DNA of 64,000 bases from Dorea_A amylophila (GCF_025567265.1 NZ_JAOQJW010000004.1:1-64000); one strand, 5' to 3'; positions 7,591 through 17,004 are shown, numbered from the stretch's first letter. Numbers and translations are program-made. The notes: generated from the sequence alone by a model not told the origin.

Positions 7591-8556
7591 CTATTTGTTT
7601 ACCTGGTTTACTGTATTTCCCTCAAGGAAGGCTTTAATATTATCTACTGTGATATCCATGATTCTCTGTCTTGATGCCTGAGCTGCCCATGAAATATGTG
7701 GAGTGATGATACAGTTCTTAGCTGTTAACAGTGGATTATCGCCTTTGATCGGCTCTGTAGACACAACATCAAGTCCTGCTGCGTATACCTTACCGCTGTT
7801 CAGTGCATCTGCCAGATCCTGCTCTACAACAAGCTGTCCACGGCTGTTATTGATGAGGATTACACCGTCTTTCATCTTGGCGATGTTCTCTTTGTTGATT
7901 ATTCCTTCTGTAGCCGGGAATAACGGGCAGTGAAGGAAGATCACATCAGAACGGGCAAATAACTCATCTAATGACACATATTCAGCCAGTTTCTTTCCTG
8001 CTTCGCTTTCATGTGCATCATATGCAATTACTTCCATGTCTAATGCATTCAGAAGTTTTGCTGTAGCCTGTCCGATTCTTCCAAGTCCGATGATTCCGGC
8101 TGTCTTTCCATAGAGCTCGATCATTGGGTAATCCCAGAAGCACCAGTCAGGATTGTTCTCCCATTTTCCTTCTTTTACACATTCGTCGTGATGTCCGTAA
8201 TGTGAACAGATTTCAAGGAGAAGTCCGAGTGCATACTGTCCTACGATCTGTGTTCCGTATGTAGGTACATTTACCACCGGAATGCCTTTTTCTTTTGCGT
8301 ATGCATAATCAACAACATTGTATCCTGTTGCAAGAACAGCAATCAGTTTGATATTTTCACATTTATCCATTGTTTCTTTGGAAATAGGAGTTTTGTTGAT
8401 CACTACAATCTCTGCATCTCCGATACGCTCTGCGATTAATGGCGACTCTTCATAAGAAGTTCTGTCATAGACTTCTACTTCTCCTAATTCTTTTAATGCG
8501 TCCCAGCTTAAATCTCCAGGATTCTCTGTGTAACCGTCTAATACTACAATTTTCAT
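7591..8556 (-). CDS. D-2-hydroxyacid dehydrogenase (glycerate dehydrogenase-like)
   Basis: This NAD-dependent oxidoreductase interconverts 2-keto acids and D-2-hydroxyacids. The Rossmann motif IGLGRIG and the catalytic trio are visible: Arg in NNSRGQLV, Glu in STEPI and His in TPHISWA. I place the start at the ATG at 8556 (MKIVVLDGY, 321 residues) because AGGTGAG sits 7 bases upstream. A GTG four codons earlier would lie inside that ribosome site. The neighbours (aminotransferases, an amino-acid symporter, glycerate kinase) make hydroxypyruvate reduction to D-glycerate the most coherent role. Lactate or other keto-acid reduction remains possible. Confidence 0.9.
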   Translation of the reverse strand: MKIVVLDGYTENPGDLSWDALKELGEVEVYDRTSYEESPLIAERIGDAEIVVINKTPISKETMDKCENIKLIAVLATGYNVVDYAYAKEKGIPVVNVPTYGTQIVGQYALGLLLEICSHYGHHDECVKEGKWENNPDWCFWDYPMIELYGKTAGIIGLGRIGQATAKLLNALDMEVIAYDAHESEAGKKLAEYVSLDELFARSDVIFLHCPLFPATEGIINKENIAKMKDGVILINNSRGQLVVEQDLADALNSGKVYAAGLDVVSTEPIKGDNPLLTAKNCIITPHISWAAQASRQRIMDITVDNIKAFLEGNTVNQVNK

Positions 8557-8643
8557 AACATTTCTCACCTTTCTCTTTTATTAGCATTTTGTTTTATTTC
8601 ATTTCCATGTGCAATCCTGCATGATCATCACTTGAATGACCAC

Positions 8644-9588
8644 TTACGCATTCAGCTTTTCATCCAGTGCCTTCATCGACTCCAGCTCTCTGATATAAAG
8701 ATCCTGGGCCAGATCCAGACTTACATTGACAAAACGTACTTTCTGTCCCGGCTGTGCCTGTGCAATCTTTGCAAGATCCACGGAAATTACTGTTCCTATC
8801 TTGGCATATCCTCCGGTGCTCTGTCTGTCCGATAACATAATGATCGGCTTTCCATTTGTTGGCACCTGGATGGATCCGACGGAAATACCATCTGTATTGA
8901 TATTACCATCCCCGACATGTTCAATCGGCTCCCGCTCGATACGACAGCCCATACGGTCAAATTCATTGGTGATCACACCACTGTTCCAAAAGAAGCTCTT
9001 TACCCCTGCTTCTGTAAATTCATCGTCCTGTGGTCCCAGTACCACACGAAGAACAATCTCTTTCTTTGGATATACATTTGCCGGTACTTTTCTTACTTCC
9101 ATATTCGGAAGTATCGTCTTCGCTGAGACAAATCCAATCTCATCACCTTTTTCAAGTTTTCGTCCCTTTACTCCTCCAAGATGATTACGAAGCAGTGTTG
9201 ATTTACTTCCCATCACGATCGGAATATCCAGGCCTCCTGCAAATGCAATATATCCACGGCATCCATTTCTTGCTCCTGCAAAAGAAAGCGTCTGCCCTTC
9301 TTTCACCAGAACTGCCCGATACATCGGGAATTTATTGCCGTCAAGCATCGGAGTCAGATCTCCGCCCGTCACTGCAACGATATTATCACTGGTAAACTTT
9401 AATGTCGGACCGATAAATGTCATCTCCAGTGCGCCTTCTCCCATATCGTTTCCTACCAGTATATTGGCGATATGAAACGAATGATTATCCATGGCTCCTG
9501 AGGTAGATACTCCGAATGCCTGATATCCGAATCTTCCTTCATCCTGTACAGTCGTCAGGATTCCACCATTTTCAACTATTATTCCCAT
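8644..9588 (-). CDS. pxpC: 5-oxoprolinase subunit C / biotin-dependent carboxyltransferase-like protein
   Basis: This 314-residue protein matches the KipA/PxpC family (AHS2 domain). It starts MGIIVENGGILTTVQDEGRFGYQAFGV, a hallmark of the family, and contains the GGLDIPIVMGSKST and SDRQSTGGYAKIGTV segments. With PxpA and PxpB it forms the ATP-dependent bacterial 5-oxoprolinase that opens pyroglutamate to glutamate. It lies 16 bases downstream of pxpB on the same strand, with GGAGGT as its ribosome site. pxpA is 4 kb away in the same cluster, separated by other genes and a plus-strand LysR gene. Confidence 0.92.
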   Translation of the reverse strand: MGIIVENGGILTTVQDEGRFGYQAFGVSTSGAMDNHSFHIANILVGNDMGEGALEMTFIGPTLKFTSDNIVAVTGGDLTPMLDGNKFPMYRAVLVKEGQTLSFAGARNGCRGYIAFAGGLDIPIVMGSKSTLLRNHLGGVKGRKLEKGDEIGFVSAKTILPNMEVRKVPANVYPKKEIVLRVVLGPQDDEFTEAGVKSFFWNSGVITNEFDRMGCRIEREPIEHVGDGNINTDGISVGSIQVPTNGKPIIMLSDRQSTGGYAKIGTVISVDLAKIAQAQPGQKVRFVNVSLDLAQDLYIRELESMKALDEKLNA

Positions 9589-9604
9589 ATCATGACCTCC
9601 GATT

Positions 9605-10342
9605 CTATGCGTTACCTTCCGGTGTATATGTCTTCACCTTATATGTACCTTTTTCCACATCTCTGCGGATCTTGTCGTATTCCGACTTCGTTACCGGCAC
9701 ATGTTTTACCCAGTCACCGGCATGTACCAGGAATGGATCTTCGTTATCAAAGTTACAGATATCCAGCGGCGTGCTTCCGATAATATTCCATCCGCATGGC
9801 TGTTCAAATGGAATAAAATCTGACAGATTCTGCTGTACAACAATGGATCTTGCCGGGATCTTTACTCTCGGTGATTCTCTTCTCTTGAATCCGAACGGCT
9901 CATCAAATCTTGCCATATACGGGTGTCCCGGTGCAAATCCCAGCATATATACATAGTATTCATGTTCGGAATGCTTTCTTATGATCTCTTCTACGGTTGT
10001 ATGCTCCAGCTCTGCACAATATTCCAGGTCCGGACCTGTCTCGCCGCCATAGTATACCGGCACTTCTTTTACTACTTTCTTCTTATTACTATTGTCGACT
10101 GCATGCATATTACCAAGTCTTTTCTCCAGTTCTTTCACCAGTTTCCCATACCGGATCACTTCCGGACGGTAGTGAATGATGAGTGCACAGTATGTAGGAA
10201 CTGTCTCGATCATGCCTTCGATCGGATCTTCTTTCAAATTCTCATCCAGCATACGTACTTTTGCATTCGTCTCAAGGCAGATTGTTTTCCCAAACTCTAC
10301 GGAAACCGCCCGGTCTCCCGCTGTAAGAAATCTTACCTCCAT
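9605..10342 (-). CDS. pxpB: 5-oxoprolinase subunit B (KipI-like)
   Basis: The KipI/PxpB (AHS1) family is recognised from the N-terminal FLTAGDRAVSVEFG segment, the MLGFAPGHPYMA motif and the C-terminal GWNIIGSTPLDICN motif. The start is set at ATG 10342 (MEVRFL, 245 residues) because GGAGGT lies at the right distance. The ATG two codons upstream overlaps that site. Together with PxpC it supplies the ATP-using half of 5-oxoprolinase. Length is normal. A stem-loop at 10366-10400 separates it from the upstream RraA-like gene, so it may have its own promoter or lie in the same transcript. Confidence 0.92.
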   Translation of the reverse strand: MEVRFLTAGDRAVSVEFGKTICLETNAKVRMLDENLKEDPIEGMIETVPTYCALIIHYRPEVIRYGKLVKELEKRLGNMHAVDNSNKKKVVKEVPVYYGGETGPDLEYCAELEHTTVEEIIRKHSEHEYYVYMLGFAPGHPYMARFDEPFGFKRRESPRVKIPARSIVVQQNLSDFIPFEQPCGWNIIGSTPLDICNFDNEDPFLVHAGDWVKHVPVTKSEYDKIRRDVEKGTYKVKTYTPEGNA

Positions 10343-10365
10343 TTTCATACCTCCATTTTGTATGG

Positions 10366-10400
10366 AGAAAGGTCTGTCCCATGTTCTGACAGACCTTTCT
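10366..10400. terminator. stem-loop between RraA-like gene and pxpB
   Basis: AGAAAGGTCTGTC and GACAGACCTTTCT form a perfect 13-base-pair stem with a 9-base loop. T tracts are weak on both sides. It probably ends or attenuates the transcript of the RraA-like gene. Confidence 0.55.
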
Positions 10401-10475
10401 GCATATCATTTCTTATCGTTCGTCACTTTAGATTCATTATAACATATACTAATATTTCTAATATACAGTTATCTG

Positions 10476-11156
10476 CTAGTCTACAAATTCGAATCCAACT
10501 TTTTCCAGGGAATCCTGTACCCATGGGCGAGGCCATTCACCACGATTTATAATTCCGTCCAGCTGATTTTCTTCCCCTTCATGATAAGCTTTTGCAATTT
10601 TAGCAAGCTCTTCCGCATTCTTTGGATCTATTGCGATCAGTCCATCGGAATCACCAACAAGGATATCTCCCGGATTGATAATAATTCCTCCAAAGGAAAC
10701 TGGGAAATTCATCTCTCCAGGACCGTTCTTATACGGTCCGTTTGGTGTAATCCCCTTTGCATACACAGGAAAGTCCATCTGGCTGAGTGTATAGCTGTCA
10801 CGCACACATCCGTCAATGATGATACCTGCAAGTCCGCGCTTCTTTGCGTAATTGCTCATAATCTCACCACATAGTGCACGGCTCATACTTCCTTTGTTTG
10901 CAAGTACAATAACGTCTCCAGGCTGTGCCATATCAAGTGCTGCATGGAACAGAAGGTTATCTCCTGCCGGTGCGTTTACTGTGAATGCCGTTCCAAGAAG
11001 ACGTGCCTTAGGATTTAACGGGAAAATACTTGCATCTACCGCTGCGATTCTTCCGCAATTATCGTCAATATTAGCAACCGGAATTCCACGGAATGCCTCA
11101 ACCAACTCCTTTGCCGGTCTTTCAAAATTCCTTCTGATTCTACATCCTGCTGACAT
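10476..11156 (-). CDS. RraA-like family protein (possible oxaloacetate decarboxylase / HMG aldolase type)
   Basis: This 226-residue protein carries the RraA/MenG-like fold motifs: LGTAFTVNAPAGDN, the GEIMSNYAKKRG helix, IDGCVRD with the Arg-Asp pair that binds metal and pyruvate enolate in the HMG/CHA aldolases, and GDSDGL. Enzymes of this family cleave 4-hydroxy-4-methyl-2-oxoglutarate or decarboxylate oxaloacetate, while true RraA inhibits RNase E. In a Firmicute next to oxoproline and amino-acid genes, an enzymatic role on a 2-keto acid fits better. It is divergent from the LysR regulator at 11311, which probably controls it. Confidence 0.85.
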   Translation of the reverse strand: MSAGCRIRRNFERPAKELVEAFRGIPVANIDDNCGRIAAVDASIFPLNPKARLLGTAFTVNAPAGDNLLFHAALDMAQPGDVIVLANKGSMSRALCGEIMSNYAKKRGLAGIIIDGCVRDSYTLSQMDFPVYAKGITPNGPYKNGPGEMNFPVSFGGIIINPGDILVGDSDGLIAIDPKNAEELAKIAKAYHEGEENQLDGIINRGEWPRPWVQDSLEKVGFEFVD

Positions 11157-11310
11157 ATAAAAACCTCTTTTCTTTTATTCTGATTTCATCATAGCACACA
11201 AGTTACTGATTGAAAAACGAATAATTTCTCTGTATAATATAAACAACTTTTATATTCAGAATAACTGCAAACTATGAAATATAAATAACAAATGAACGAG
11301 GAGGAATAGC

Positions 11311-12231
11311 ATGAATCTCGCTGAAATTGAAACATTTTTAACGATTGTCAACACCAAAAGTATTACAAAAACCGCAGATCTCTTATTTCTTTCCCAGCCT
11401 ACGGTAAGCCACCGGTTAACTTCTTTGGAAAACGAGCTCGGATTTTCTCTGGTCATCCGCAACAAAGGTCACAAGCAGGTCGAGCTCACCCCAAAGGGAA
11501 TGGATTTTATCATCCTCGCCGAACGCTGGATGTCTCTTTGGAAAGAAACACTTGAACTACAGCATAATCAGGAACAGTTGCTGCTGAATATCGGCTGCAC
11601 CGATAGTCTGAACATTGCCGTATTTATCCCGCTGTATGACAAGATCCTTATAGATTATCCACATCTGGATCTGAGCATTCAGTCACATCATTCTTCCGAA
11701 TTATACGGTATGCTCAGTGAACATAATATAGATATTGGCTTTGTATATCACCAGCTTCATTACAAAAACATTATTTCAGAAAAATTATTTGAAGAAAAAC
11801 TTTATCTGGTACAGTCCGAACATCCGACTGTTGAGAAACCGATCGTACATACAGATGAACTGGATCCAACAAAAGAATTGTTCTTAAGTTGGGATGACAA
11901 TTTTCAAATCTGGCACGACCGCTGGCTTTCTTCTGTATCCAGACCACATATTTCTGCGGATACGATCACATTGCTCGACCGTCTCTGGAAAAATGCAGAT
12001 ACCTGGATGATTGCACCGGAATCTGTCATCCATGAACTTTCCCGGTACCGCAAAATATATGTGAGTGAGCTGAAGAATCCGGCTCCAAACCGCATCTGCT
12101 ATAAGATCAAACACAAATATCCAAAAACTACCAGCAAACGCGCTGTTGAGCTTTTTGAAGAGATTCTGGAACAGCTTCTTCATCTTGAACGCAAGGAGAT
12201 CCCGATTGGTGAAATATGGGGCGGACAGTAA
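11311..12231 (+). CDS. LysR-family transcriptional regulator
   Basis: The 306-residue protein has the N-terminal winged helix-turn-helix of LysR proteins (MNLAEIETFLTIVN, then LFLSQPTVSHRL, about residues 1-60) and a C-terminal co-inducer domain. A GAGGAGG ribosome site precedes the ATG. It is divergent from the RraA-like and pxpBC genes and sits between them and the aminotransferase-pxpA pair, so it is the likely regulator of the oxoproline cluster. The 155-base divergent intergenic region is AT-rich, and I could not single out a convincing operator. The inducer is unknown. Confidence 0.93.
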   Translation: MNLAEIETFLTIVNTKSITKTADLLFLSQPTVSHRLTSLENELGFSLVIRNKGHKQVELTPKGMDFIILAERWMSLWKETLELQHNQEQLLLNIGCTDSLNIAVFIPLYDKILIDYPHLDLSIQSHHSSELYGMLSEHNIDIGFVYHQLHYKNIISEKLFEEKLYLVQSEHPTVEKPIVHTDELDPTKELFLSWDDNFQIWHDRWLSSVSRPHISADTITLLDRLWKNADTWMIAPESVIHELSRYRKIYVSELKNPAPNRICYKIKHKYPKTTSKRAVELFEEILEQLLHLERKEIPIGEIWGGQ

Positions 12232-12261
12232 CTGTATCCATATTTTCCTGTTTCATCGAAA

Positions 12262-12298
12262 AAGCAGTATCTGACGGACAGATACTGCTTCTTCCTTT
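12262..12298 (+). terminator. terminator of LysR gene
   Basis: AAGCAGTATCTG and CAGATACTGCTT form a 12-base-pair stem with an ACGGA loop, followed by CTTCCTTTT. Confidence 0.75.
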
Positions 12299-12349
12299 TG
12301 GATACGTTATACAATATTAATTGGTAGTGTCAAATTAATTTTTCTATTT

Positions 12350-13531
12350 TTATCTGGCTTTCAGTTCCGCAACTGCTTCTCTGATTCTCTTAGCTGCTTC
12401 CTGAAGGTCTTCATAACTGCATGCATAAGAAATTCTCAGATATCCTTCCCCTTCAGATCCAAATGCCGATCCCGGAACCAGTGCTACTTTGGCATGTTCA
12501 AGTAGATATTCTGCAACTTCCATTGATGTCATTCCCAGACTCTTTACATTTACAAAAATGTAGAATGCTCCCTGTGGGTTATTGCAGCTGATACCATCAA
12601 TATCATTCAATGCTTTTACCATGAAGTCTTTTCTTCTCTGATACTCCTGCCTCATTGCTTCTACATCATCTGCACATTCATTCAGTGCGACAATTGCTGC
12701 ATCCTGTACAAATGAAGAAGCACATGTAATCGTATACTGATGTACTCTGACACATGCAGAGATAATACCTTCCGGAGCACACATATATCCCAGGCGCCAT
12801 CCGGTCATAGAATATGCTTTTGAAAATCCTCCAAGTGTGATTGTTCTCTCTTTCATCCCCGGGATGGAAGCAATGCTGACATGCTCTGCACCATCGTACA
12901 CCAGCTGACTGTAAATCTCATCCGATACGACCAGAAGATCATTACGGATTGCGATCTCACTTAATTTTTTCAGTGTCTTTCTTGAGAAGATACCGCCGGT
13001 CGGGTTACTTGGATTAACAACTACGATCATCTTGGTTTTCTCAGTAATTTTAGATTCCAGTTCTTCAAAATCTATCTGATAATCATTTTCTTCTTTCAGG
13101 CTGTAAGTAACCGGAGTTGCTCCCAGTGAGGACGGTACATGAATGTAGTTCAGCCATACCGGATTCGGAACCAGCACTTCATCGCCTTCTTCCAGAAATG
13201 CTGCCATAGACGCATAAGTCGCCTCACCGACACCAACTGTTACAAGAACTTCCGATGTTTCATAATTCACATTGTGATGTTCGTTTTCCCATTTTGCGAT
13301 TTCTTTCCGGAGTGCAGGAGTTCCATAATTTGATGTATAAAATACATGTCCCGCATTCAGGCTCTCATACGCTGCATCCTTGATCTTTTTCGGTGTATCA
13401 AAGTCCGGACGTCCAATCTCCAGATGAATGACTTTCTCTCCTGCCTGCTGCATCTTTGTTGCCTTTTCCATAACTGCCCTGATTCCGGAGAATGGAAGGT
13501 ATTCCATTCTTTTTGCTGTCTTGTATTCCAT
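12350..13531 (-). CDS. class I/II aminotransferase
   Basis: This 393-residue fold-type I PLP enzyme has the subclass I signature. Visible are the N-terminal LEIGRPDFDTP, the NPSNPTGG loop, the SDEIYSQLVY segment with the PLP-binding Asp/Tyr, the PLP lysine in GGFSKAYSMTGWRLGY and the substrate-carboxylate Arg in YLRISYA. These enzymes transfer amino groups between amino and keto acids, and aspartate, alanine or aromatic specificity cannot be told apart here. It lies 50 bases downstream of pxpA on the same strand, so the two are probably co-transcribed. It may process the glutamate released from 5-oxoproline. Confidence 0.92.
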   Translation of the reverse strand: MEYKTAKRMEYLPFSGIRAVMEKATKMQQAGEKVIHLEIGRPDFDTPKKIKDAAYESLNAGHVFYTSNYGTPALRKEIAKWENEHHNVNYETSEVLVTVGVGEATYASMAAFLEEGDEVLVPNPVWLNYIHVPSSLGATPVTYSLKEENDYQIDFEELESKITEKTKMIVVVNPSNPTGGIFSRKTLKKLSEIAIRNDLLVVSDEIYSQLVYDGAEHVSIASIPGMKERTITLGGFSKAYSMTGWRLGYMCAPEGIISACVRVHQYTITCASSFVQDAAIVALNECADDVEAMRQEYQRRKDFMVKALNDIDGISCNNPQGAFYIFVNVKSLGMTSMEVAEYLLEHAKVALVPGSAFGSEGEGYLRISYACSYEDLQEAAKRIREAVAELKAR

Positions 13532-13581
13532 GCCTGTTCCTCCTGCTGAAAATGATTATCTGTTTGTCCCTATACTATATT

Positions 13582-14337
13582 TTATAAGTGTCTGATCTCG
13601 ATGCCTTCTTCCGTGAATTTCTCACGTATCTTCTGAACGAATGCCAGCGCTTTCGGTCCGTCACCGTGAACACAAAGAGTATCTCCTTTGATATCCAGTT
13701 CTTTTCCAGTGATAGAAGTAACCTTTCCTTCTTTGATCATCTTCACACATCTCTGGATTGCAATGTCTTCATCTGTGATCATAGACCCTTCCATCTTTCT
13801 CGGAACGAGTGAAAGGTCATCCATATATGCTCTGTCTGCGAAGATCTCTGAAGCTGTACGAAGTCCCTTGCTCTCGGCGATATCTCCAAGAACTGCTCCC
13901 GCACAGTAGTAAACAATCAGGTCTTTGTCATATTCGCAGATTGCTTCTACGATTGCGCTTGCGATATCTTCATCATACTGGCATGCATTTCCCATTGCCC
14001 CGTGAGGTGCCACATGCTGTAATTTCATTCCACAACTCTTCGTAAATGCTGCAAGCGCTCCGATCTGATATTTTACATAATTTTTAATCTCATCATGAGA
14101 CAGAACCATCTTTCTGCGTCCGAATCCCATCATATCTGGATATCCCGGATGTGCACCTACCATAACACCTCTCTCTTTAGCCATGCGGACAACCTTGTCC
14201 ATAACCATCGGATCTCCTGCATGCCATCCGCAGGCAACATTGGCAGTGGTCACATATTTGATGATTTCTTCGTCTCCTCCGATCTTATATGCTCCAAAGC
14301 TTTCTCCCATATCACTGTTCAAATCAATACTATACAT
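13582..14337 (-). CDS. pxpA: 5-oxoprolinase subunit A (LamB/YcsF family)
   Basis: The LamB/YcsF family is recognised by DLNSDMGESFG at the N terminus, NVACGWHAGDP and GAHPGYPDMMGFGRR. At 251 residues it is full length. The motif usually read as VKPHGALYN appears here as VAPHGAMGN, so a lysine that is nearly constant in the family is replaced by alanine. This is either a subfamily trait or a change in substrate. It is divergent from the CdaR-like regulator and upstream of the aminotransferase. It is separated from pxpBC by three genes, although most genomes keep the three together. Confidence 0.88.
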   Translation of the reverse strand: MYSIDLNSDMGESFGAYKIGGDEEIIKYVTTANVACGWHAGDPMVMDKVVRMAKERGVMVGAHPGYPDMMGFGRRKMVLSHDEIKNYVKYQIGALAAFTKSCGMKLQHVAPHGAMGNACQYDEDIASAIVEAICEYDKDLIVYYCAGAVLGDIAESKGLRTASEIFADRAYMDDLSLVPRKMEGSMITDEDIAIQRCVKMIKEGKVTSITGKELDIKGDTLCVHGDGPKALAFVQKIREKFTEEGIEIRHL

Positions 14338-14567
14338 GAGTCTTTCTCCTTTCGTTTATTTCCGTTTCTTTTTTCCTTGTTGCTTCAAGTATAACACCGC
14401 AAGAATAAATAATAAAATAAATAATTTCACTTTAATATATTAACTTTTTTTATTATCAAATATATTTTTTCATGTTTTAATATGAACGGATTCTCTGCTA
14501 TAATCTCAGATATGAACTTTTTTGAATATGATCTTTTAGGCGAATCATACAAGCAGGAGGGATACCA

Positions 14568-15692
14568 ATGATCACACAGATTGGAAAACAGCTCGCTACA
14601 CAGATTGTAGATACCGTCCATGACGTTTGTGGACACGATATTAATTTCATCAATAAGAATGGTATTATCTACGCCAGTACCAATACTTCCCGCATCGGCT
14701 CTTTTCATGAAATCGGTAAAAAAGCTGCCGATACGAAAACTGTCATTGAAGTACAGGATAATGACCACTACGAAGGAACCAGCAGCGGAGTTAATATTCC
14801 TGTTACACACAACGGATATCTCATTGCTGTTATCGGAATAAGCGGTTCACCGGATGAGGTCCGCAAATTTGCTTATCTGGCAGAAAAAATCACCCGGCTT
14901 CTTATCCGCGAACAGGAATTAAATGCCGCTTCCCGCACTTTATCAGAAAAGCGCACTTATCTGGTTTCTTATCTGCTGTCCGGAACCGGAACTTCCAACG
15001 GAACCTGCGAATTTGAATCTTTCCCAGATAAAATAGCAGATTTGAACTATATCCATGATCTTCTTGATGAATTTGAGATCAATATCGAGAAGAAAAAACG
15101 TGTACTGATCATCCGCATGTTATCAGACCATTCTACGATCACGATCTCGTCTGCAGAAGAAAAAATTTTACGGATGTTCACAGAACATTCCATACACTTA
15201 TATAAGTTTCAGTATCCACATGAATATGCTGCAATCATCGACAGCTCCTTCCCTCTGGAAGAATTGGAATCATTCTGTCTGTCTCTGTCTGATTCCATCC
15301 AGATGGGTATCGGACGCCCAGCGGAACTTTTTAAGCTTTCCACCTCCTACGATACTGCCCGGATCGCATTAAATTCACTTACGGATTCTGCTGATCATTA
15401 TGCACTCTTCGATGATCTGACACTTGAAATCCTCCTTGGATCCTTAAACGAAGTCACCACGGCTGAATTTATTGCAAAGACGCTTTCCTGTCTGGATGAA
15501 ACAGACTGTTCTCTTTTACGCAGTTATTTTGACCATGAGCAATCGCTTTCCAGAACAAGTGAATATCTCTATCTTCATAAGAATACCTTGCAATACAAGT
15601 TAGACCGTATTCATAAGATCTGCGGTCTGAACCCGCGTAGTTTCAGAGACGGAGTTATTCTTTATCTTGCTCTTCGTCTGAAAGAAATGTAG
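14568..15692 (+). CDS. CdaR-like (sugar diacid recognition) transcriptional regulator
   Basis: The 374-residue protein has an N-terminal putative sugar diacid-binding domain (about 1-135, with DINFINKNGIIYASTN and the NIPVTHNGYLIAVIGI segment). Its C-terminal PucR-type helix-turn-helix is visible in the SRTSEYLYLHKNTLQYKLDR region. CdaR of E. coli activates glucarate, galactarate and glycerate genes including glycerate kinase. Here the next gene is a glycerate kinase, which supports the same logic with glycerate as effector. GCAGGAGGG provides a strong ribosome site. It is divergent from pxpA. A strong terminator at 15711 separates it from the kinase. Confidence 0.9.
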   Translation: MITQIGKQLATQIVDTVHDVCGHDINFINKNGIIYASTNTSRIGSFHEIGKKAADTKTVIEVQDNDHYEGTSSGVNIPVTHNGYLIAVIGISGSPDEVRKFAYLAEKITRLLIREQELNAASRTLSEKRTYLVSYLLSGTGTSNGTCEFESFPDKIADLNYIHDLLDEFEINIEKKKRVLIIRMLSDHSTITISSAEEKILRMFTEHSIHLYKFQYPHEYAAIIDSSFPLEELESFCLSLSDSIQMGIGRPAELFKLSTSYDTARIALNSLTDSADHYALFDDLTLEILLGSLNEVTTAEFIAKTLSCLDETDCSLLRSYFDHEQSLSRTSEYLYLHKNTLQYKLDRIHKICGLNPRSFRDGVILYLALRLKEM

Positions 15693-15710
15693 ATAGAACT
15701 GTAGCTTTTT

Positions 15711-15752
15711 ACGCAATATATGTCACTTGAAACATATATTGCGTTTATTTTT
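15711..15752 (+). terminator. terminator of cdaR-like gene
   Basis: ACGCAATATATGT and ACATATATTGCGT form a 13-base-pair stem followed by TTATTTTT. Confidence 0.88.
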
Positions 15753-15876
15753 CTCTTTTTTCATTCTTCGTACTATATATTTTTCTTTTTCTCCTATGTT
15801 ATACTGCATATTAAGAAATCAATCTGAATTTTTATTTCTATGTACCTAAAAAATGTATTTCAGGAGGTTTATTCAC

Positions 15877-17004
15877 ATGAAAGTTGTAATAGCAATCGAT
15901 TCATTAAAAGGAAGCTTAAGTTCCATGGAAGCCGGAATGGCAATCAAAGACGGAATCCTTGCAGCAAAACCAGACGCGGAAGTTATCGTAAAACCACTCG
16001 CAGACGGAGGAGAAGGGACAACCGACGCACTGATCGAAGGAATGAACGGGGAACGCATTGATCTTACCGTTACAGGTCCGATGCACACACCGGTAGACGC
16101 TTATTACGGATATCTGAAAGATACCAACACTGCTGTTATGGAGATGGCATCTGCTGCAGGCATTACTCTGGTTCCCGACTCAGAAAAGAACCCGCTTCTC
16201 GCAACCAGCTACGGTGTTGGTGAAATGATAAACGATGCTATCCAAAAAGGCTGTCGTAACTTTATCATCGGTATCGGTGGAAGCGTCACTAACGACGGAG
16301 GTATCGGAATGTTAAAAGCTCTCGGCGTACGTTTTCTGGATGAAAATGGCAAAGATGCCGGAGAAGGCGGACAGGCCCTGGCTAAAGTTGCCCGTATCGA
16401 TGTATCCGGTATGAATCCGCTTTTAAAAGAATGCCACATTCAGGTCGCATGCGATGTGAATAATCCACTCTGTGGTGAAAATGGTTCCACATACGTTTAT
16501 GGACCGCAAAAAGGTGTGACCGAAGATATGAAAAAAACATTGGATGAAGCGATGGCACATTTTGCCAGAGTTACTTCTGAAACTCTTGAAAATGATTATA
16601 TGAATACACCAGGTGCCGGTGCTGCCGGTGGACTTGGCTATGCATTCCTTGCATATACCGGCGCAGCACTGACACCTGGTATTGAACTGATCTTAGATGC
16701 TGTCGGACTGGAAGAAGAGCTTTCCGGCGCAGATGTGGTCGTTACCGGTGAAGGCCGCCTTGATTTTCAGACCGCAATGGGAAAAGCTCCTGTCGGAGTT
16801 GCCAGACTTGCAAAAAAATATAATGCAAAGGTTATCGCATTTGCAGGAAGCGTCACAAAAGAAGCGACTGCCTGCAACAAAGAAGGGATCGATGCATTTT
16901 TTCCTATCTTACGCGGTGTCTGCACACTTGCGGAAGCTATGGATCCTGTCGCTGCGCGCAATAATATGACCGCAACTGTAGAACAGGTTTTCCGTTTACT
17001 TTAA
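15877..17004 (+). CDS. glycerate kinase
   Basis: This enzyme phosphorylates D-glycerate with ATP, to 2-phosphoglycerate in the GarK/GlxK family, feeding lower glycolysis. The N terminus MKVVIAIDSLKGSLSS, the PLADGGEGT motif, GIGGSVTNDGG and the VTGEGRLDFQT motif are all typical. The start is at ATG 15877 (375 residues), with AGGAGG 8 bases upstream. An in-frame ATG eight codons earlier lacks a site. It follows the CdaR-like regulator. With the aminotransferases and the D-hydroxyacid dehydrogenase in this cluster it completes a route from serine to glycolysis. Its stop overlaps the convergent serine hydrolase stop within the palindrome TTAA. Confidence 0.95.
   Translation: MKVVIAIDSLKGSLSSMEAGMAIKDGILAAKPDAEVIVKPLADGGEGTTDALIEGMNGERIDLTVTGPMHTPVDAYYGYLKDTNTAVMEMASAAGITLVPDSEKNPLLATSYGVGEMINDAIQKGCRNFIIGIGGSVTNDGGIGMLKALGVRFLDENGKDAGEGGQALAKVARIDVSGMNPLLKECHIQVACDVNNPLCGENGSTYVYGPQKGVTEDMKKTLDEAMAHFARVTSETLENDYMNTPGAGAAGGLGYAFLAYTGAALTPGIELILDAVGLEEELSGADVVVTGEGRLDFQTAMGKAPVGVARLAKKYNAKVIAFAGSVTKEATACNKEGIDAFFPILRGVCTLAEAMDPVAARNNMTATVEQVFRLL

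Noticed and set aside
14427..14810. A 127-codon minus-strand frame over the cdaR-like gene start
   Set aside because: It overlaps the well supported CdaR-like N terminus and the divergent promoter region, and it has no ribosome site.
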